Below are positions 1 to 7,805 of a stretch of 64,000 bases of DNA, one piece after another. Location: positions 77,306-141,305 of the forward strand of contig NZ_FNOK01000020.1 of the NCBI RefSeq assembly GCF_900106995.1, in the 5' to 3' direction. This DNA comes from Saccharopolyspora shandongensis (lineage in GTDB: Bacteria; Actinomycetota; Actinomycetes; Mycobacteriales; Pseudonocardiaceae). The notes beneath the pieces were generated by a model that was given only the letters and a program-made list of their open reading frames with translations, searched no databases and was not told the DNA's origin. Position numbers and translations under genes: made by a program. The stretch's first letter is position 1; each line of letters starts with the position of its first letter.

Positions 1-78
1 GTACCGGCGGTCTCGCCCTCGGCTCCCGATTCCACCGCAGCGTCAGTACCGGCGGTCTCGCCCTCGGCTCCCGATTCC
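1..78. repeat. Tandem 45-bp repeat inside the disordered coding region
   Basis: A 33-bp stretch at 1-33 recurs identically at 46-78, giving a 45-bp (15-codon) period. On the minus strand each unit encodes ESGAEGETAGT followed by a variable spacer. The array may continue beyond the left edge. It is in frame, so copy-number change would only lengthen or shorten the disordered tail. Confidence 0.8.
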
Positions 79-1115
79 GGAGCGGATTCGGCCTCGCTGG
101 ATTCGGCGTCGGTCTCGGCTTCGGGCTCATCAGCGGATACAGCCGCCTCGCCCTCATCCGCCGCATCGCCGGATTCGGCAGCGGTTTCCGCGCCTGCCGG
201 CTTCTCCGATCCGGCGGCGGATTCCTGGCCCGCCGGCCGCTCCGCTTCGGCAGCGGGTTCGGCTTCAGTCGCAGCTTCGTCGGGCTTGGCGTCGGCTTCT
301 GCTTCGGCGTCGGCGCTGGGGAAGACCGGCTCGGCTTCGTCACCGGGCGGCGCGTCGGACTCGGCAGCACCGGATTCCTCGCCCGCAGCACTTTCCTCGG
401 CCGCCGGTTCGGGCTTCGATCCGGGCTCGGAGGCCGCATCCTCGTCGGCTTCCGCCGCGTCGTCGGTCTGCGCTGCCGCATCCGGCGCGGGTTCTTCGCC
501 GAGGTTTCCGGCAACGCGCTTCGTCGAGCTCGCAGCCTCTTTCGCCGACCCGCCGACCTCGCCCGCGGTGATCGGCATGGTCTCCTGGACCGCGTCATCC
601 TCTTCGGCCTGCGAAGACCCATCAGCGGCGACGGTCTTCATCTTCGCGGTCTGCTGCGCGGCGGCCTCGTCGTCCGAAGCCTCCGCCTGCGAACCGCTGT
701 CCGGCTCGTCGCGATCGACGGTCTTCAGCCGCGCCGTTTCCACCTCCTGAGGAGGCTTCTCCTCGCTCCCGGCGGCGGTCTTCAGCCGCGCGGTCTCCGC
801 CGCGGCGTCGTCCTCGTCAGGCTCTTCGAGGCTGCCCGCGACCCGCTTCGACGCGGTCGCGGACTGCTCGGCCGATGTGTTGTTGATCTCATCACCTGCG
901 GATTGCTCGGGATCCGCGGCGTCCGGCGAGGTCGCCGGGTTCGGGTCGTTCCGGGGCGGGGTGCTCGTCGACGGCTCCGCGGCGTCGGCTGGCCGGTCCG
1001 GCGGCGTGCCGTCCGGGGACGACGCAGCGGTTCGGGTCGGGCTCTCGCTATCCGGTGTTGACGCACGGACGTCGGTTTCGGACACCTCACCCCCGGTGTT
1101 CTGGGGTTCGGGCAC
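1..1115 (-). CDS. Probable secreted/membrane D-Ala-D-Ala carboxypeptidase (dacB/PBP4-like), N-terminal 371 residues only
   Basis: An uninterrupted minus-strand reading frame starts at GTG (1113-1115) and runs off the left edge, so only the first ~371 residues are present. All of it is low-complexity, acidic and Ala/Glu/Asp/Pro/Ser-rich, with no folded domain or signal peptide in view. It contains repeated short motifs: ETARLKT at about residues 107-113 and 126-132, QTAKMKT at 155-161, and KRVAG at about 90-94 and 199-203. It is divergent from ppa, the arrangement of Rv3627c/Rv3628 in mycobacteria, where the partner is a DacB-type peptidoglycan carboxypeptidase. The identity therefore rests on context alone; it could be another large envelope protein. 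Confidence 0.5.
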   Translation of the reverse strand, partial: MPEPQNTGGEVSETDVRASTPDSESPTRTAASSPDGTPPDRPADAAEPSTSTPPRNDPNPATSPDAADPEQSAGDEINNTSAEQSATASKRVAGSLEEPDEDDAAAETARLKTAAGSEEKPPQEVETARLKTVDRDEPDSGSQAEASDDEAAAQQTAKMKTVAADGSSQAEEDDAVQETMPITAGEVGGSAKEAASSTKRVAGNLGEEPAPDAAAQTDDAAEADEDAASEPGSKPEPAAEESAAGEESGAAESDAPPGDEAEPVFPSADAEAEADAKPDEAATEAEPAAEAERPAGQESAAGSEKPAGAETAAESGDAADEGEAAVSADEPEAETDAESSEAESAPESGAEGETAGTDAAVESGAEGETAG

Positions 1116-1261
1116 GTGCTCCTCCTCGACGGATCGCCAGCCTGCCAGATTGCGAGCTCCCACACTGCGGTGGGGCCCGGTGAGCCACCGTGGTCCACAC
1201 TAGACGTGGTCGCGCGCGAGAGCGGGCGGCCGCATCCGACGCAAGACGAGTGAGGAACCGC

Positions 1262-1750
1262 GTGGACTTCGACGTCACGATCGAGATCCCCAAGGGGAAC
1301 CGGAACAAGTACGAGGTGGACCACGAGACCGGACGCATCCGTCTCGACCGGACGCTGTTCACCGCCACCCAGTACCCGGCGGACTACGGGTTCGTCGAGG
1401 ACACCCTGGGTGAGGACGGCGACCCGTTGGACGCGCTGGTCCTGGTGCAGGAGCCCACGTTCCCCGGCTGCCTGATCAAGTCGCGCGCCATCGGCATGTT
1501 CCGGATGCGCGACGAGAAGGGCGGCGACGACAAGGTCATCTGCGTGCCCTCGGATGACCCGCGGCAGGAGCACCTGCGCGACATCCACCACCTCGCCGAG
1601 TTCTACAGGCTGGAGATCCAGCACTTCTTCGAGGTGTACAAGGACCTGGAGCCGGGCAAGAGCGTGGAGGGCGCGACGTGGGTCGGCCGCACCGAGGCCG
1701 AAGCGGAGATCAAGCGCTCGTACGAGCGAGCCAAAGAACAGGGGCACTGA
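1262..1750 (+). CDS. ppa: Inorganic pyrophosphatase, soluble family I
   Basis: Hydrolyses pyrophosphate to two phosphates in the cytoplasm, pulling biosynthetic reactions forward. The 162-residue product has the family I Mg-binding signature [10 protein letters not shown] (about residues 51-60, Asp52/54/57), the KGNRNKYE substrate-binding segment near residue 11 and YPADYGF near 39. Length is normal for bacterial family I enzymes. GTG at 1262 is chosen because GAGG at 1252-1255 sits at Shine-Dalgarno distance and the protein then begins at the conserved [12 protein letters not shown]; an upstream in-frame ATG at 1190 would add non-conserved residues. A strong hairpin follows the stop codon. 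The window also carries a membrane pyrophosphatase (44887-47262). Confidence 0.97.
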   Translation: MDFDVTIEIPKGNRNKYEVDHETGRIRLDRTLFTATQYPADYGFVEDTLGEDGDPLDALVLVQEPTFPGCLIKSRAIGMFRMRDEKGGDDKVICVPSDDPRQEHLRDIHHLAEFYRLEIQHFFEVYKDLEPGKSVEGATWVGRTEAEAEIKRSYERAKEQGH

Positions 1751-1764
1751 ACCACCGCCCCGCA

Positions 1765-1803
1765 GAAGGGCCCTTACCGCGCTGGATGCGGTGAGGGCCC
1801 TTC
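1765..1803 (+). terminator. Intrinsic terminator after ppa
   Basis: A 16-bp inverted repeat (1765-1780 and 1788-1803, one G-U-compatible mismatch) with loop GCTGGAT lies 15 bp after the ppa stop and is followed by a T-rich TTCGTGTT. It separates ppa from the convergent transporter gene. Confidence 0.85.
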
Positions 1804-1907
1804 TTCGTGTTCGGGGTGGAACGCTCCACAGGTGATCGCCCGCGAGTGGGGTGGAGCGCTCTGGCACCCCACCCCGCGCACAGGCCCTGACCTGCAGTTC
1901 CACGTAC

Positions 1908-1948
1908 TTGTCCACAGAGTTGTGGATAAGTGCTGATCCTGTGGATAA
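1908..1948. promoter_or_regulatory. Cluster of three DnaA boxes
   Basis: TTGTCCACA (1908-1916, plus strand) is followed by two copies of TGTGGATAA (1921-1929, 1940-1948), each the reverse complement of the DnaA-box consensus TTATCCACA. All three lie within 41 bp, between the 3' ends of two convergent genes, so they are unlikely to be a promoter operator. No dnaA or dnaN is nearby, so this is not oriC; a DnaA-titration or reactivation site is possible. Confidence 0.7.
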
Positions 1949-1956
1949 GTCGCCGG

Positions 1957-3573
1957 TCAGTCCAGGCGGATGTCGCGCAGGAACCAGGTGAGCGCGAAGG
2001 CCACCAGCACCACGCAGCCGCCGACGAAGAACACCGTGTCCATCGAGCTGGCGAAGCCCTCCAGGATCGGCCGCGACAGGCGCGGGTCCAGGCCGTACAG
2101 GAACGACGTGTCGTTGATGTCGATCCCCGCCGCGCCACCCGACTGCAGCGCCTCGACGAACCTCCGGTTCACCGGGTCCGCCAGCACCTCCGGGTCGCGC
2201 AGCGCCGCGGTGAACTCCGGCGTGGCGAACGCCGCGCTCGTCGAGTCCGCGATCCGCCCGCCGACCGTGCTGAACAGCACCGACAGGAATGCCGCCGCGC
2301 CGACGGTGCCGCCGGTCTGCCGGAACAGGTTCACCGACGCGGTCGCCACGCCCATGTCGCGCGGGGTGGCGCCGGTCTGCACGACGAGCGTCAGGGTCTG
2401 CATCAGCATGCCCAGGCCGCCGCCCATGACAACCGCCGTCAGCCCCACCTGGACCAGCGAGGTGTCCACGCCGATCAGGCTGAACAGGAACAGCGCGGTG
2501 GCCATGAAGGCGGCGCCGACGATCGAGACCTTCAGCCGGCCGGTCTTGGAGATCAGCTTGCCGACGACGCCGGTCGACACCATGATCCCGGCGGTCATCG
2601 GCAGCAGCATCATCCCGGCCTCGGTCGGGTTCAGGCCCTTGACGATCTGCAGGTACAGCGGCACGGAGCTCAGCCCGCCGAACATGCCGATGCCGACCAG
2701 GAAGTTCAGCAGGTTGCCCATCCGGAACGACGACTGCCGGAACATCCGCAGCGGCAGCAGGGCTTCGGCGCCCATCCGGTTCTCGGCGAACACGAACAGC
2801 AGCAGCCCGACCGCGCCGATGCCGTACATGGTCAGCGAGGTCGACGACAGCCAGCCCCACTCGCGGCCCTGCTCGGCGACGGTCAGCAGCGGCACCAGCA
2901 GCACGACCAGCGCCATCGCGCCCAGGTAGTCGATGCGGTGCCGGACCCGTTCGGTGGCCACGTTGAGGACCTTGGCGACGACGGCCAGCGCCGCCAGCCC
3001 GACCGGCAGGTTCACCAGGAACACCCAGCGCCAGCCGTCGATGCCGAGGAAGCTGTCCAGGCCGGCGAACAGGCCGCCGATCACCGGGCCGATCACGCTG
3101 GCGGTGCCGAACACCGCCATGAAGTAGCCCTGGTAGCGGCTGCGCTGCCGGGCGGGGACCATGTCGGCGATGATCGTCAGCGCCAGCGACATCAGCCCGC
3201 CGCCGCCGAGTCCCTGGATGGCGCGGAACGCGGCGAGCTCGTAGATCGAGTTCGCCATCCCGCACAGCAGCGAGCCGACCAGGAACAGCGAGATCGCGGT
3301 CAGGTAGAGGGGCTTGCGGCCGTAGATGTCGGAAAGCTTGCCGTACAGCGGCGTGGTGATCGTGGCCGTGATCAGGTAAGCCGTGGTCACCCAGGCCTGC
3401 GCGGTCTGCCCGTGCAGCTGGTCGGCGATGACCCGGATCGCCGAGCCGACGATGGTCTGGTCGAGCGCGCCCAGGCCCATGCCCAGCATCAGACCGGTGA
3501 GCACGGTCAGGATCTGGCGGTGGGTCAGTGCGGGTGCCGGGGCCTGCGCCGGGGGCACAGCCGTTTCCGACAT
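1957..3573 (-). CDS. MFS drug exporter, DHA2 (14-TM) family
   Basis: A 538-residue proton-coupled exporter of the EmrB/QacA type in the cytoplasmic membrane. The first helix region carries LDQTIVGSAI, the loop 2-3 motif is GKLSDIYGRKP (about residues 72-82) and motif C appears as GPVIGGLF. Substrate cannot be told from sequence. ATG at 3573 is used because GGAAGGG lies just upstream; an in-frame extension to 3675 adds residues without a transporter signal. It ends convergently with ppa. A CAACTAGTTG palindrome lies about 100 bp upstream and may be its operator, but no regulator gene is adjacent. Confidence 0.9.
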   Translation of the reverse strand: MSETAVPPAQAPAPALTHRQILTVLTGLMLGMGLGALDQTIVGSAIRVIADQLHGQTAQAWVTTAYLITATITTPLYGKLSDIYGRKPLYLTAISLFLVGSLLCGMANSIYELAAFRAIQGLGGGGLMSLALTIIADMVPARQRSRYQGYFMAVFGTASVIGPVIGGLFAGLDSFLGIDGWRWVFLVNLPVGLAALAVVAKVLNVATERVRHRIDYLGAMALVVLLVPLLTVAEQGREWGWLSSTSLTMYGIGAVGLLLFVFAENRMGAEALLPLRMFRQSSFRMGNLLNFLVGIGMFGGLSSVPLYLQIVKGLNPTEAGMMLLPMTAGIMVSTGVVGKLISKTGRLKVSIVGAAFMATALFLFSLIGVDTSLVQVGLTAVVMGGGLGMLMQTLTLVVQTGATPRDMGVATASVNLFRQTGGTVGAAAFLSVLFSTVGGRIADSTSAAFATPEFTAALRDPEVLADPVNRRFVEALQSGGAAGIDINDTSFLYGLDPRLSRPILEGFASSMDTVFFVGGCVVLVAFALTWFLRDIRLD

Positions 3574-3672
3574 GGTCTTCCCTTCCAGGGGTTGCTCATC
3601 GGGATGGGCCGGCGCGCGAGGCCGGCAGGAGCGCTGCCGCACGAACATCCCCAGAAATTTGCTTGCAGCACT

Positions 3673-3682
3673 CAACTAGTTG
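3673..3682. promoter_or_regulatory. Palindromic operator candidate for the DHA2 exporter
   Basis: CAACTAGTTG is a perfect 10-bp palindrome in the upstream region of the minus-strand exporter. Half-sites of this kind are typical of MarR or TetR operators. The rph promoter 400 bp away has a related TCAAC/GTTGA pair with wider spacing. Confidence 0.4.
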
Positions 3683-3746
3683 GCGCGGTCAAGCATGGCC
3701 TCGGATCAAAAGCGAAGCAACTTCGTTTCCTGTGCCTTGGGCCACG

Positions 3747-3998
3747 TCAGCGCCGCCGCGACGACCGGCCCATCCCCAGCGTCGTGCCGTCGGCCCGGCG
3801 GAGCACGACGACCGGAGCCGTCGCGGCGTGCTTGCCGCTGCCCGGCGTGAACCGCTCGCGCGGCGAGCGCGGTTGGTAGAACCAGGCGAGCTCGGTCCGC
3901 GCCCGCGCCACCGCGCGCCGCCGGCGCAACTGCCTGCGGATCGCCGGGGCGAGCACCACCAGGCCGGACATCGTCGCTACCGCCATCCACCAATACAT
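3747..3998 (-). CDS. Small single-pass membrane protein, unknown function
   Basis: Predicted 83 residues. It begins MYWWMAVATMSG, has one hydrophobic segment (about residues 3-20, ending LVVLAPAIRR) and then a strongly basic cytoplasmic-type tail rich in Arg. A good Shine-Dalgarno (GAGGAAGGGAG) precedes ATG at 3998. No recognised domain. It sits upstream of the exporter on the same strand (gap ~170 bp) and is divergent from rph. I consider it a likely gene because of the start signal and membrane topology, but function is unknown. Confidence 0.6.
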   Translation of the reverse strand: MYWWMAVATMSGLVVLAPAIRRQLRRRRAVARARTELAWFYQPRSPRERFTPGSGKHAATAPVVVLRRADGTTLGMGRSSRRR

Positions 3999-4084
3999 CC
4001 CCGCTCCCTTCCTCGGGAGGAGGAATTGAGCTCGGCCCGGCTCGTGATGCGGCGGCCGTCGAGATCCCCCGAATGGCCCAGCGA

Positions 4085-4107
4085 AAAATTCAACACATGT
4101 TGATTTT
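4085..4107. promoter_or_regulatory. AT-rich inverted repeat upstream of rph
   Basis: TCAACA (4090-4095) and TGTTGA (4098-4103) form a perfect pair that extends into flanking A and T runs to 11-bp arms with one mismatch. It lies about 50 bp upstream of the rph start in an otherwise GC-rich region, the position of a promoter operator. The RAE element described upstream of other actinomycete rifamycin-inactivation genes was not recognised here. Confidence 0.55.
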
Positions 4108-4156
4108 TTGGTCATCCGCGAGCTACCTTGCTTCCCAACGGCGAGAGAGGTTCGCG

Positions 4157-6772
4157 ATGAGCACCTTGGAGACCAGAACCCTGCTCGACCTCGGCGAGAT
4201 CGGTGCCGGGGACGGCGAGCTCGTCGGCGGCAAGGCCGCGAACCTGGGCGAGCTTTCGGCGGCCGGTTTCCGGGTGCCACCCGGCTTCTGCATCAGCACG
4301 CTCGCCTACGACGAGGTGTGCCGGGAACCGGCCGAAGACCTGCTGGACCGGCTGCCCGGCTCGGCCGCCGAGATCCGCTCCCGCCTGGCCGGCGCCGAAC
4401 TCCCGGCCGGGCTGGCCGCCGCGATCACCGCCGCCTACGCGGAACTCGGCCCGGACGCGCCGGTGGCGGTGCGCTCCTCCGCGACCGCCGAGGACCTGCC
4501 GCACGCCAGCTTCGCCGGCCAGCAGGACACCTACCTGAACGTCGTCGGCGAGGCCGCGCTGCTGGACGCGGTGCGGCGCTGCTGGGGTTCGCTGTGGACG
4601 GACCGGGCCGTGGCCTACCGCACCGCCAACGGCATCGACCACCGCGCGGTGCGGCTGGCCGTCGTCGTGCAGCGCATGGTCGACGCGACCGCGGCCGGCG
4701 TGCTGTTCACCGCGAACCCGGTCACCGGGCGGCGGTCCGAGGCCGTGATCGACGCGAACACCGGGCTCGGCGAATCGGTGGTGTCCGGCGCGGTCACCCC
4801 GGACCACTTCGTGGTGGAGTCCGGCCGGGTCACCGCGAAGCGGCTCGGCGACAAGCCCGCCAGCATCCGGCCGAAGCCCGGCGGCGGCACGGAATCCGTT
4901 GCGCAGCAAGCCGATCTGCCGTCGATCACGGACGACCAGGCCAGGACCCTCGCCGCCGTGGGCGCGGAGGTCGCGCGGCACTACGGCGCGCCGCAGGACA
5001 TCGAGTGGGCCATCGACGGCGACGGCACGACCTGGCTGACCCAGTCGCGGCCGGTCACCACGCTGTTCCCGCTGCCCGACGAGCCGCTCGGCGGGCTGCA
5101 TGTCTACCTGTCGATCAACGTGGTGCAGGGCGTCTACCGGCCGATCACGCCGCTGGGCGCGGCGACGCTGGCGCTGATGCTCACCAACCTGATGCGCAAC
5201 ATCGGCGTCCCGGCCGAGGGCCACCGCCCGAAGCTGTGGCGGCAGGCCGACGGCTGGCTGTTCGCCGACATCACCGGCATGACCCGCAGCAGGTTCGGCC
5301 GCGCCATCGGCCCCCGGGTGTTCGCGATGGCCGAGGCCCGCACCGGCAAGGTCTTCGATTCGCTGCTCGACGATCCGCGACTCCCCCTGAGTCCGAAGAT
5401 CCCGTGGCCGCTGCTGCGCCGGATCGGCGGAATCCTGTTGCACACCAAGGCACCCATCCAACTGGCACGCACGCTGCGCGATCCCGCGCGCACCCGCGAG
5501 CAGCTCTTCGGCATGGTGCCGGAGATCCGGGCGGCCCTCGCCGGCGACGAGCCGTCGTCCGCGCGCGAGCGACTGGCCGCGGCGTGGCGGGGCATCGCGG
5601 AGGTCGCGGTCCCGCGCATCGCGCGGATCCCGGCGCGGCTGCTGCCCGTCCTCTTCCTCAGCCGGCTGCTGCCGAAGCTGGTGGGCCGGGCCGCCACCGC
5701 CGAGGAGGTGCAGATCGTGCTGCGCGGCATCCCGCACAACGTCACCACCGAGATGGACCTGGAGCTGTGGGGCATCGCGCAGCTCGCCCGCCGGGATCCC
5801 GGAACCGCCCGGCTGTTCGGCGAATCCTCCCCCGACGAGCTCGCCGCGCGCTACCGGAACCGAACGCTGCCCACCGATGTCCAAAGTGGACTCGATGACT
5901 TCCTGGCGCGCAACGGGCACCGGACGGTGGCGGAGATCGACGCCGGCGTGCCGCGCTGGGCGGAGGACCCGACGCACGTGCTCGGCCTCGTCGCGAACTA
6001 CGTGCGGACGGGTGAGAGCGGGCACGACGCCGACGAGCAGTACCGGCGCGGCGTGGCCGAGGCGGAGCGGACGGCCGCCGAGATCGTGTCCCGGCTGCGG
6101 CGCCGGAACCCGCTGCGCGCACGGGTCGCCGCTTTCGTGGTGGACCGGGTGCGGCAGCTCGCGGGGCTCCGCGAACTGCCGAAGTACTGCATCGTGCTGG
6201 CGATCGCGAACGCCCGCCGCCACCTGCTGGCTGCGGGCGAGGAACTCGCCTCGAACGGCCGCCTGGAACGCGCGGACGACGTGTTCTTCCTGGAATACGA
6301 GGAGATCGACACCGCCATCTCCGGCGCCGACCACCGGGATCTGGTGGCCCGGCGCCGCGAAACGCACGAGAGGGAGCTGCGGCGCCGGAACCCGCCACGC
6401 GTGCTGCTCTCGGACGGCACCGAACCCGAGGCGGCGCTGCCGGTGGCGACGGTCGACGGCCGGCTGGCCGGGACGTCGGCTTCGGCGGGCACCGTGACCG
6501 GGACGGCGCGCGTGGTGCACGATCCGGTCCGCGCGCAGCTCGCGCCCGGCGAGATCCTGGTCGCGCCGTCCACCGATCCGGGCTGGACGCCGCTGTTCCT
6601 GACCGCGGGCGGCCTGGTGATGGAGATGGGCGGGCCGAACTCGCACGGCGCGACGGTGGCCCGGGAGTACGGAATCCCCGCGGTGGTGGGCGTTCCCGAG
6701 GCCACCACCCGCATCGCCGACGGCCAGCGGATCACCGTGCACGGTTCGGCCGGAACCGTCGAACTCGCCTGA
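4157..6772 (+). CDS. rph: Rifampin phosphotransferase / PEP-synthase-like phosphotransferase
   Basis: Rifampin phosphotransferases use ATP to phosphorylate the ansa-chain 21-hydroxyl of rifamycins, giving AMP and Pi. The 871-residue protein matches their length and three-part layout: an N-terminal ATP-grasp-like PPDK/PEP-synthase domain (GGKAANLGEL near residue 26; VAVRSSATAEDLPHASFAGQ near 107), a long middle domain, and a C-terminal swivelling His domain with GGPNSHGATVAREYGIPAV. The transferring His is about residue 830, close to His825 of the Listeria enzyme. ATG 4157 has GAGAGAGG just upstream. A pyruvate, water dikinase-like enzyme with another substrate cannot be excluded. A strong terminator follows. 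Confidence 0.85.
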   Translation: MSTLETRTLLDLGEIGAGDGELVGGKAANLGELSAAGFRVPPGFCISTLAYDEVCREPAEDLLDRLPGSAAEIRSRLAGAELPAGLAAAITAAYAELGPDAPVAVRSSATAEDLPHASFAGQQDTYLNVVGEAALLDAVRRCWGSLWTDRAVAYRTANGIDHRAVRLAVVVQRMVDATAAGVLFTANPVTGRRSEAVIDANTGLGESVVSGAVTPDHFVVESGRVTAKRLGDKPASIRPKPGGGTESVAQQADLPSITDDQARTLAAVGAEVARHYGAPQDIEWAIDGDGTTWLTQSRPVTTLFPLPDEPLGGLHVYLSINVVQGVYRPITPLGAATLALMLTNLMRNIGVPAEGHRPKLWRQADGWLFADITGMTRSRFGRAIGPRVFAMAEARTGKVFDSLLDDPRLPLSPKIPWPLLRRIGGILLHTKAPIQLARTLRDPARTREQLFGMVPEIRAALAGDEPSSARERLAAAWRGIAEVAVPRIARIPARLLPVLFLSRLLPKLVGRAATAEEVQIVLRGIPHNVTTEMDLELWGIAQLARRDPGTARLFGESSPDELAARYRNRTLPTDVQSGLDDFLARNGHRTVAEIDAGVPRWAEDPTHVLGLVANYVRTGESGHDADEQYRRGVAEAERTAAEIVSRLRRRNPLRARVAAFVVDRVRQLAGLRELPKYCIVLAIANARRHLLAAGEELASNGRLERADDVFFLEYEEIDTAISGADHRDLVARRRETHERELRRRNPPRVLLSDGTEPEAALPVATVDGRLAGTSASAGTVTGTARVVHDPVRAQLAPGEILVAPSTDPGWTPLFLTAGGLVMEMGGPNSHGATVAREYGIPAVVGVPEATTRIADGQRITVHGSAGTVELA

Positions 6773-6776
6773 CGGC

Positions 6777-6809
6777 GATGGCCCCCGCCGGTTCTCGGCG
6801 GGGGCCATC
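6777..6809 (+). terminator. Intrinsic terminator after rph
   Basis: A perfect 14-bp GC-rich stem (6777-6790 / 6796-6809) with loop GTTCT begins 4 bp after the rph stop. No U tract follows, as is common in high-GC actinomycetes. Confidence 0.85.
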
Positions 6810-6908
6810 GAGTCGTCTTCGGGGGCGCCGTCGGCGGAAGCGTCCGCCGGTGCAGCGGTGCGGTCGATCGCGTTCTTCGGTTGCCGACTTCCGATGTGGC
6901 GGGCGCAA

Positions 6909-7643
6909 TCAGGAGCCGAGCTGGTTGACGCCGCCGAGCGGGCCGTGGCTGACCACGTCGTTGATCTTGTCCAGCGCCGTGGTCGGGTCGGTTTTGCCGA
7001 CCGGGAGTTCGCCGGTCAGGCCGCCCAGCGGACCCTGCGGGCCGGTGATGCCGCCGAGCGCGTCGCCGCTGCGGGACAACGGCAGCTGGGTACCGGCGAG
7101 CGGAGTGCTGGACGCCACGCCGTGGACCGCCTCGCCGACCACGTCGACGTCCTGCTGCGCGGGCGGCAGCTGCGCGGGCTTGGTCTGCGGCGTGCCCGGC
7201 AGCGCCGAGTCCACGCCGATCGGCAGCAGGTCGTTGGTCGGGCCGTCGGTGCGGGCCACGGGCGAGACCGACAGCGCCGGGACGACGTCACCGACCGGCA
7301 CGGCGCCGAGCGCGCTGCTCGGGTCGAGGCTCTTGCCGCCGGTCACGCCGCCGAGCAGCGAGCCGGCCGGGGTGCTGCCGAGCGCTCCGGTGAGACCGCC
7401 GAGCGCCTCGCCGCCGCCGCTGCGGCCAGCGATGCGCTCCTCGACCGGAACGACGTCGCCCACGGTCTGCTGCGCGGACTGCAGCGTGCCCGCGAAGTGG
7501 TACGCCGTCTGCGCGAGGTTGTTGTCCGTGGGCAGCTCCGCCGGCAGCTGCGGGGTCTCGGCCGCGTTCGCGGTAGCTGCGAAGCCGACAGCGCCGGCGC
7601 CGCCGACCAACACAGCGGCCGCTGCGGTAAGGGTGCGCTTCAT
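6909..7643 (-). CDS. Secreted protein of unknown function
   Basis: Predicted 244 residues with a clear Sec signal peptide (MKRTLTAAAAVLVGG... cleaved near ATANAAE, about residue 28). The mature part is Gly/Pro/Leu-rich with recurring GGLTG/GGVTGG/LGGITG segments and no Cys, suggesting an extended exported polypeptide rather than an enzyme. GAGAGGAG precedes the start. No family was recognised. It lies in a minus-strand run with a DUF4231-type membrane protein and an M23 peptidase, consistent with an envelope role, but each gene has its own upstream gap. Confidence 0.75.
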   Translation of the reverse strand: MKRTLTAAAAVLVGGAGAVGFAATANAAETPQLPAELPTDNNLAQTAYHFAGTLQSAQQTVGDVVPVEERIAGRSGGGEALGGLTGALGSTPAGSLLGGVTGGKSLDPSSALGAVPVGDVVPALSVSPVARTDGPTNDLLPIGVDSALPGTPQTKPAQLPPAQQDVDVVGEAVHGVASSTPLAGTQLPLSRSGDALGGITGPQGPLGGLTGELPVGKTDPTTALDKINDVVSHGPLGGVNQLGS

Positions 7644-7805
7644 CGCAATGCTCCTCTCTGCACAGGCCGATTCCTGTGCGCCGGGCCGGAGATTACGGAA
7701 GGATCACTCACCACCATTCAGCGATCACATAAGTGGGAAATGCGAACGGCCAGTGATCAATTCCCGCTAAATTTCTCCACTTTCGTGTAAATGACGCGGA
7801 AGTGA

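Noticed and set aside
1908-1948. Possible oriC
   Set aside because: Only three DnaA boxes and no dnaA/dnaN/gyrB genes nearby; actinomycete oriC has many more boxes.
782-3265. Long frames overlapping ppa and the DHA2 exporter (also 1930-3879)
   Set aside because: Arg/Gly/His/Pro-rich products with no domains, antisense or frameshifted to well-supported genes.
4112-6808. 898-codon antisense frame across rph
   Set aside because: Composition typical of a GC shadow; the plus strand has all rifampin-phosphotransferase motifs.
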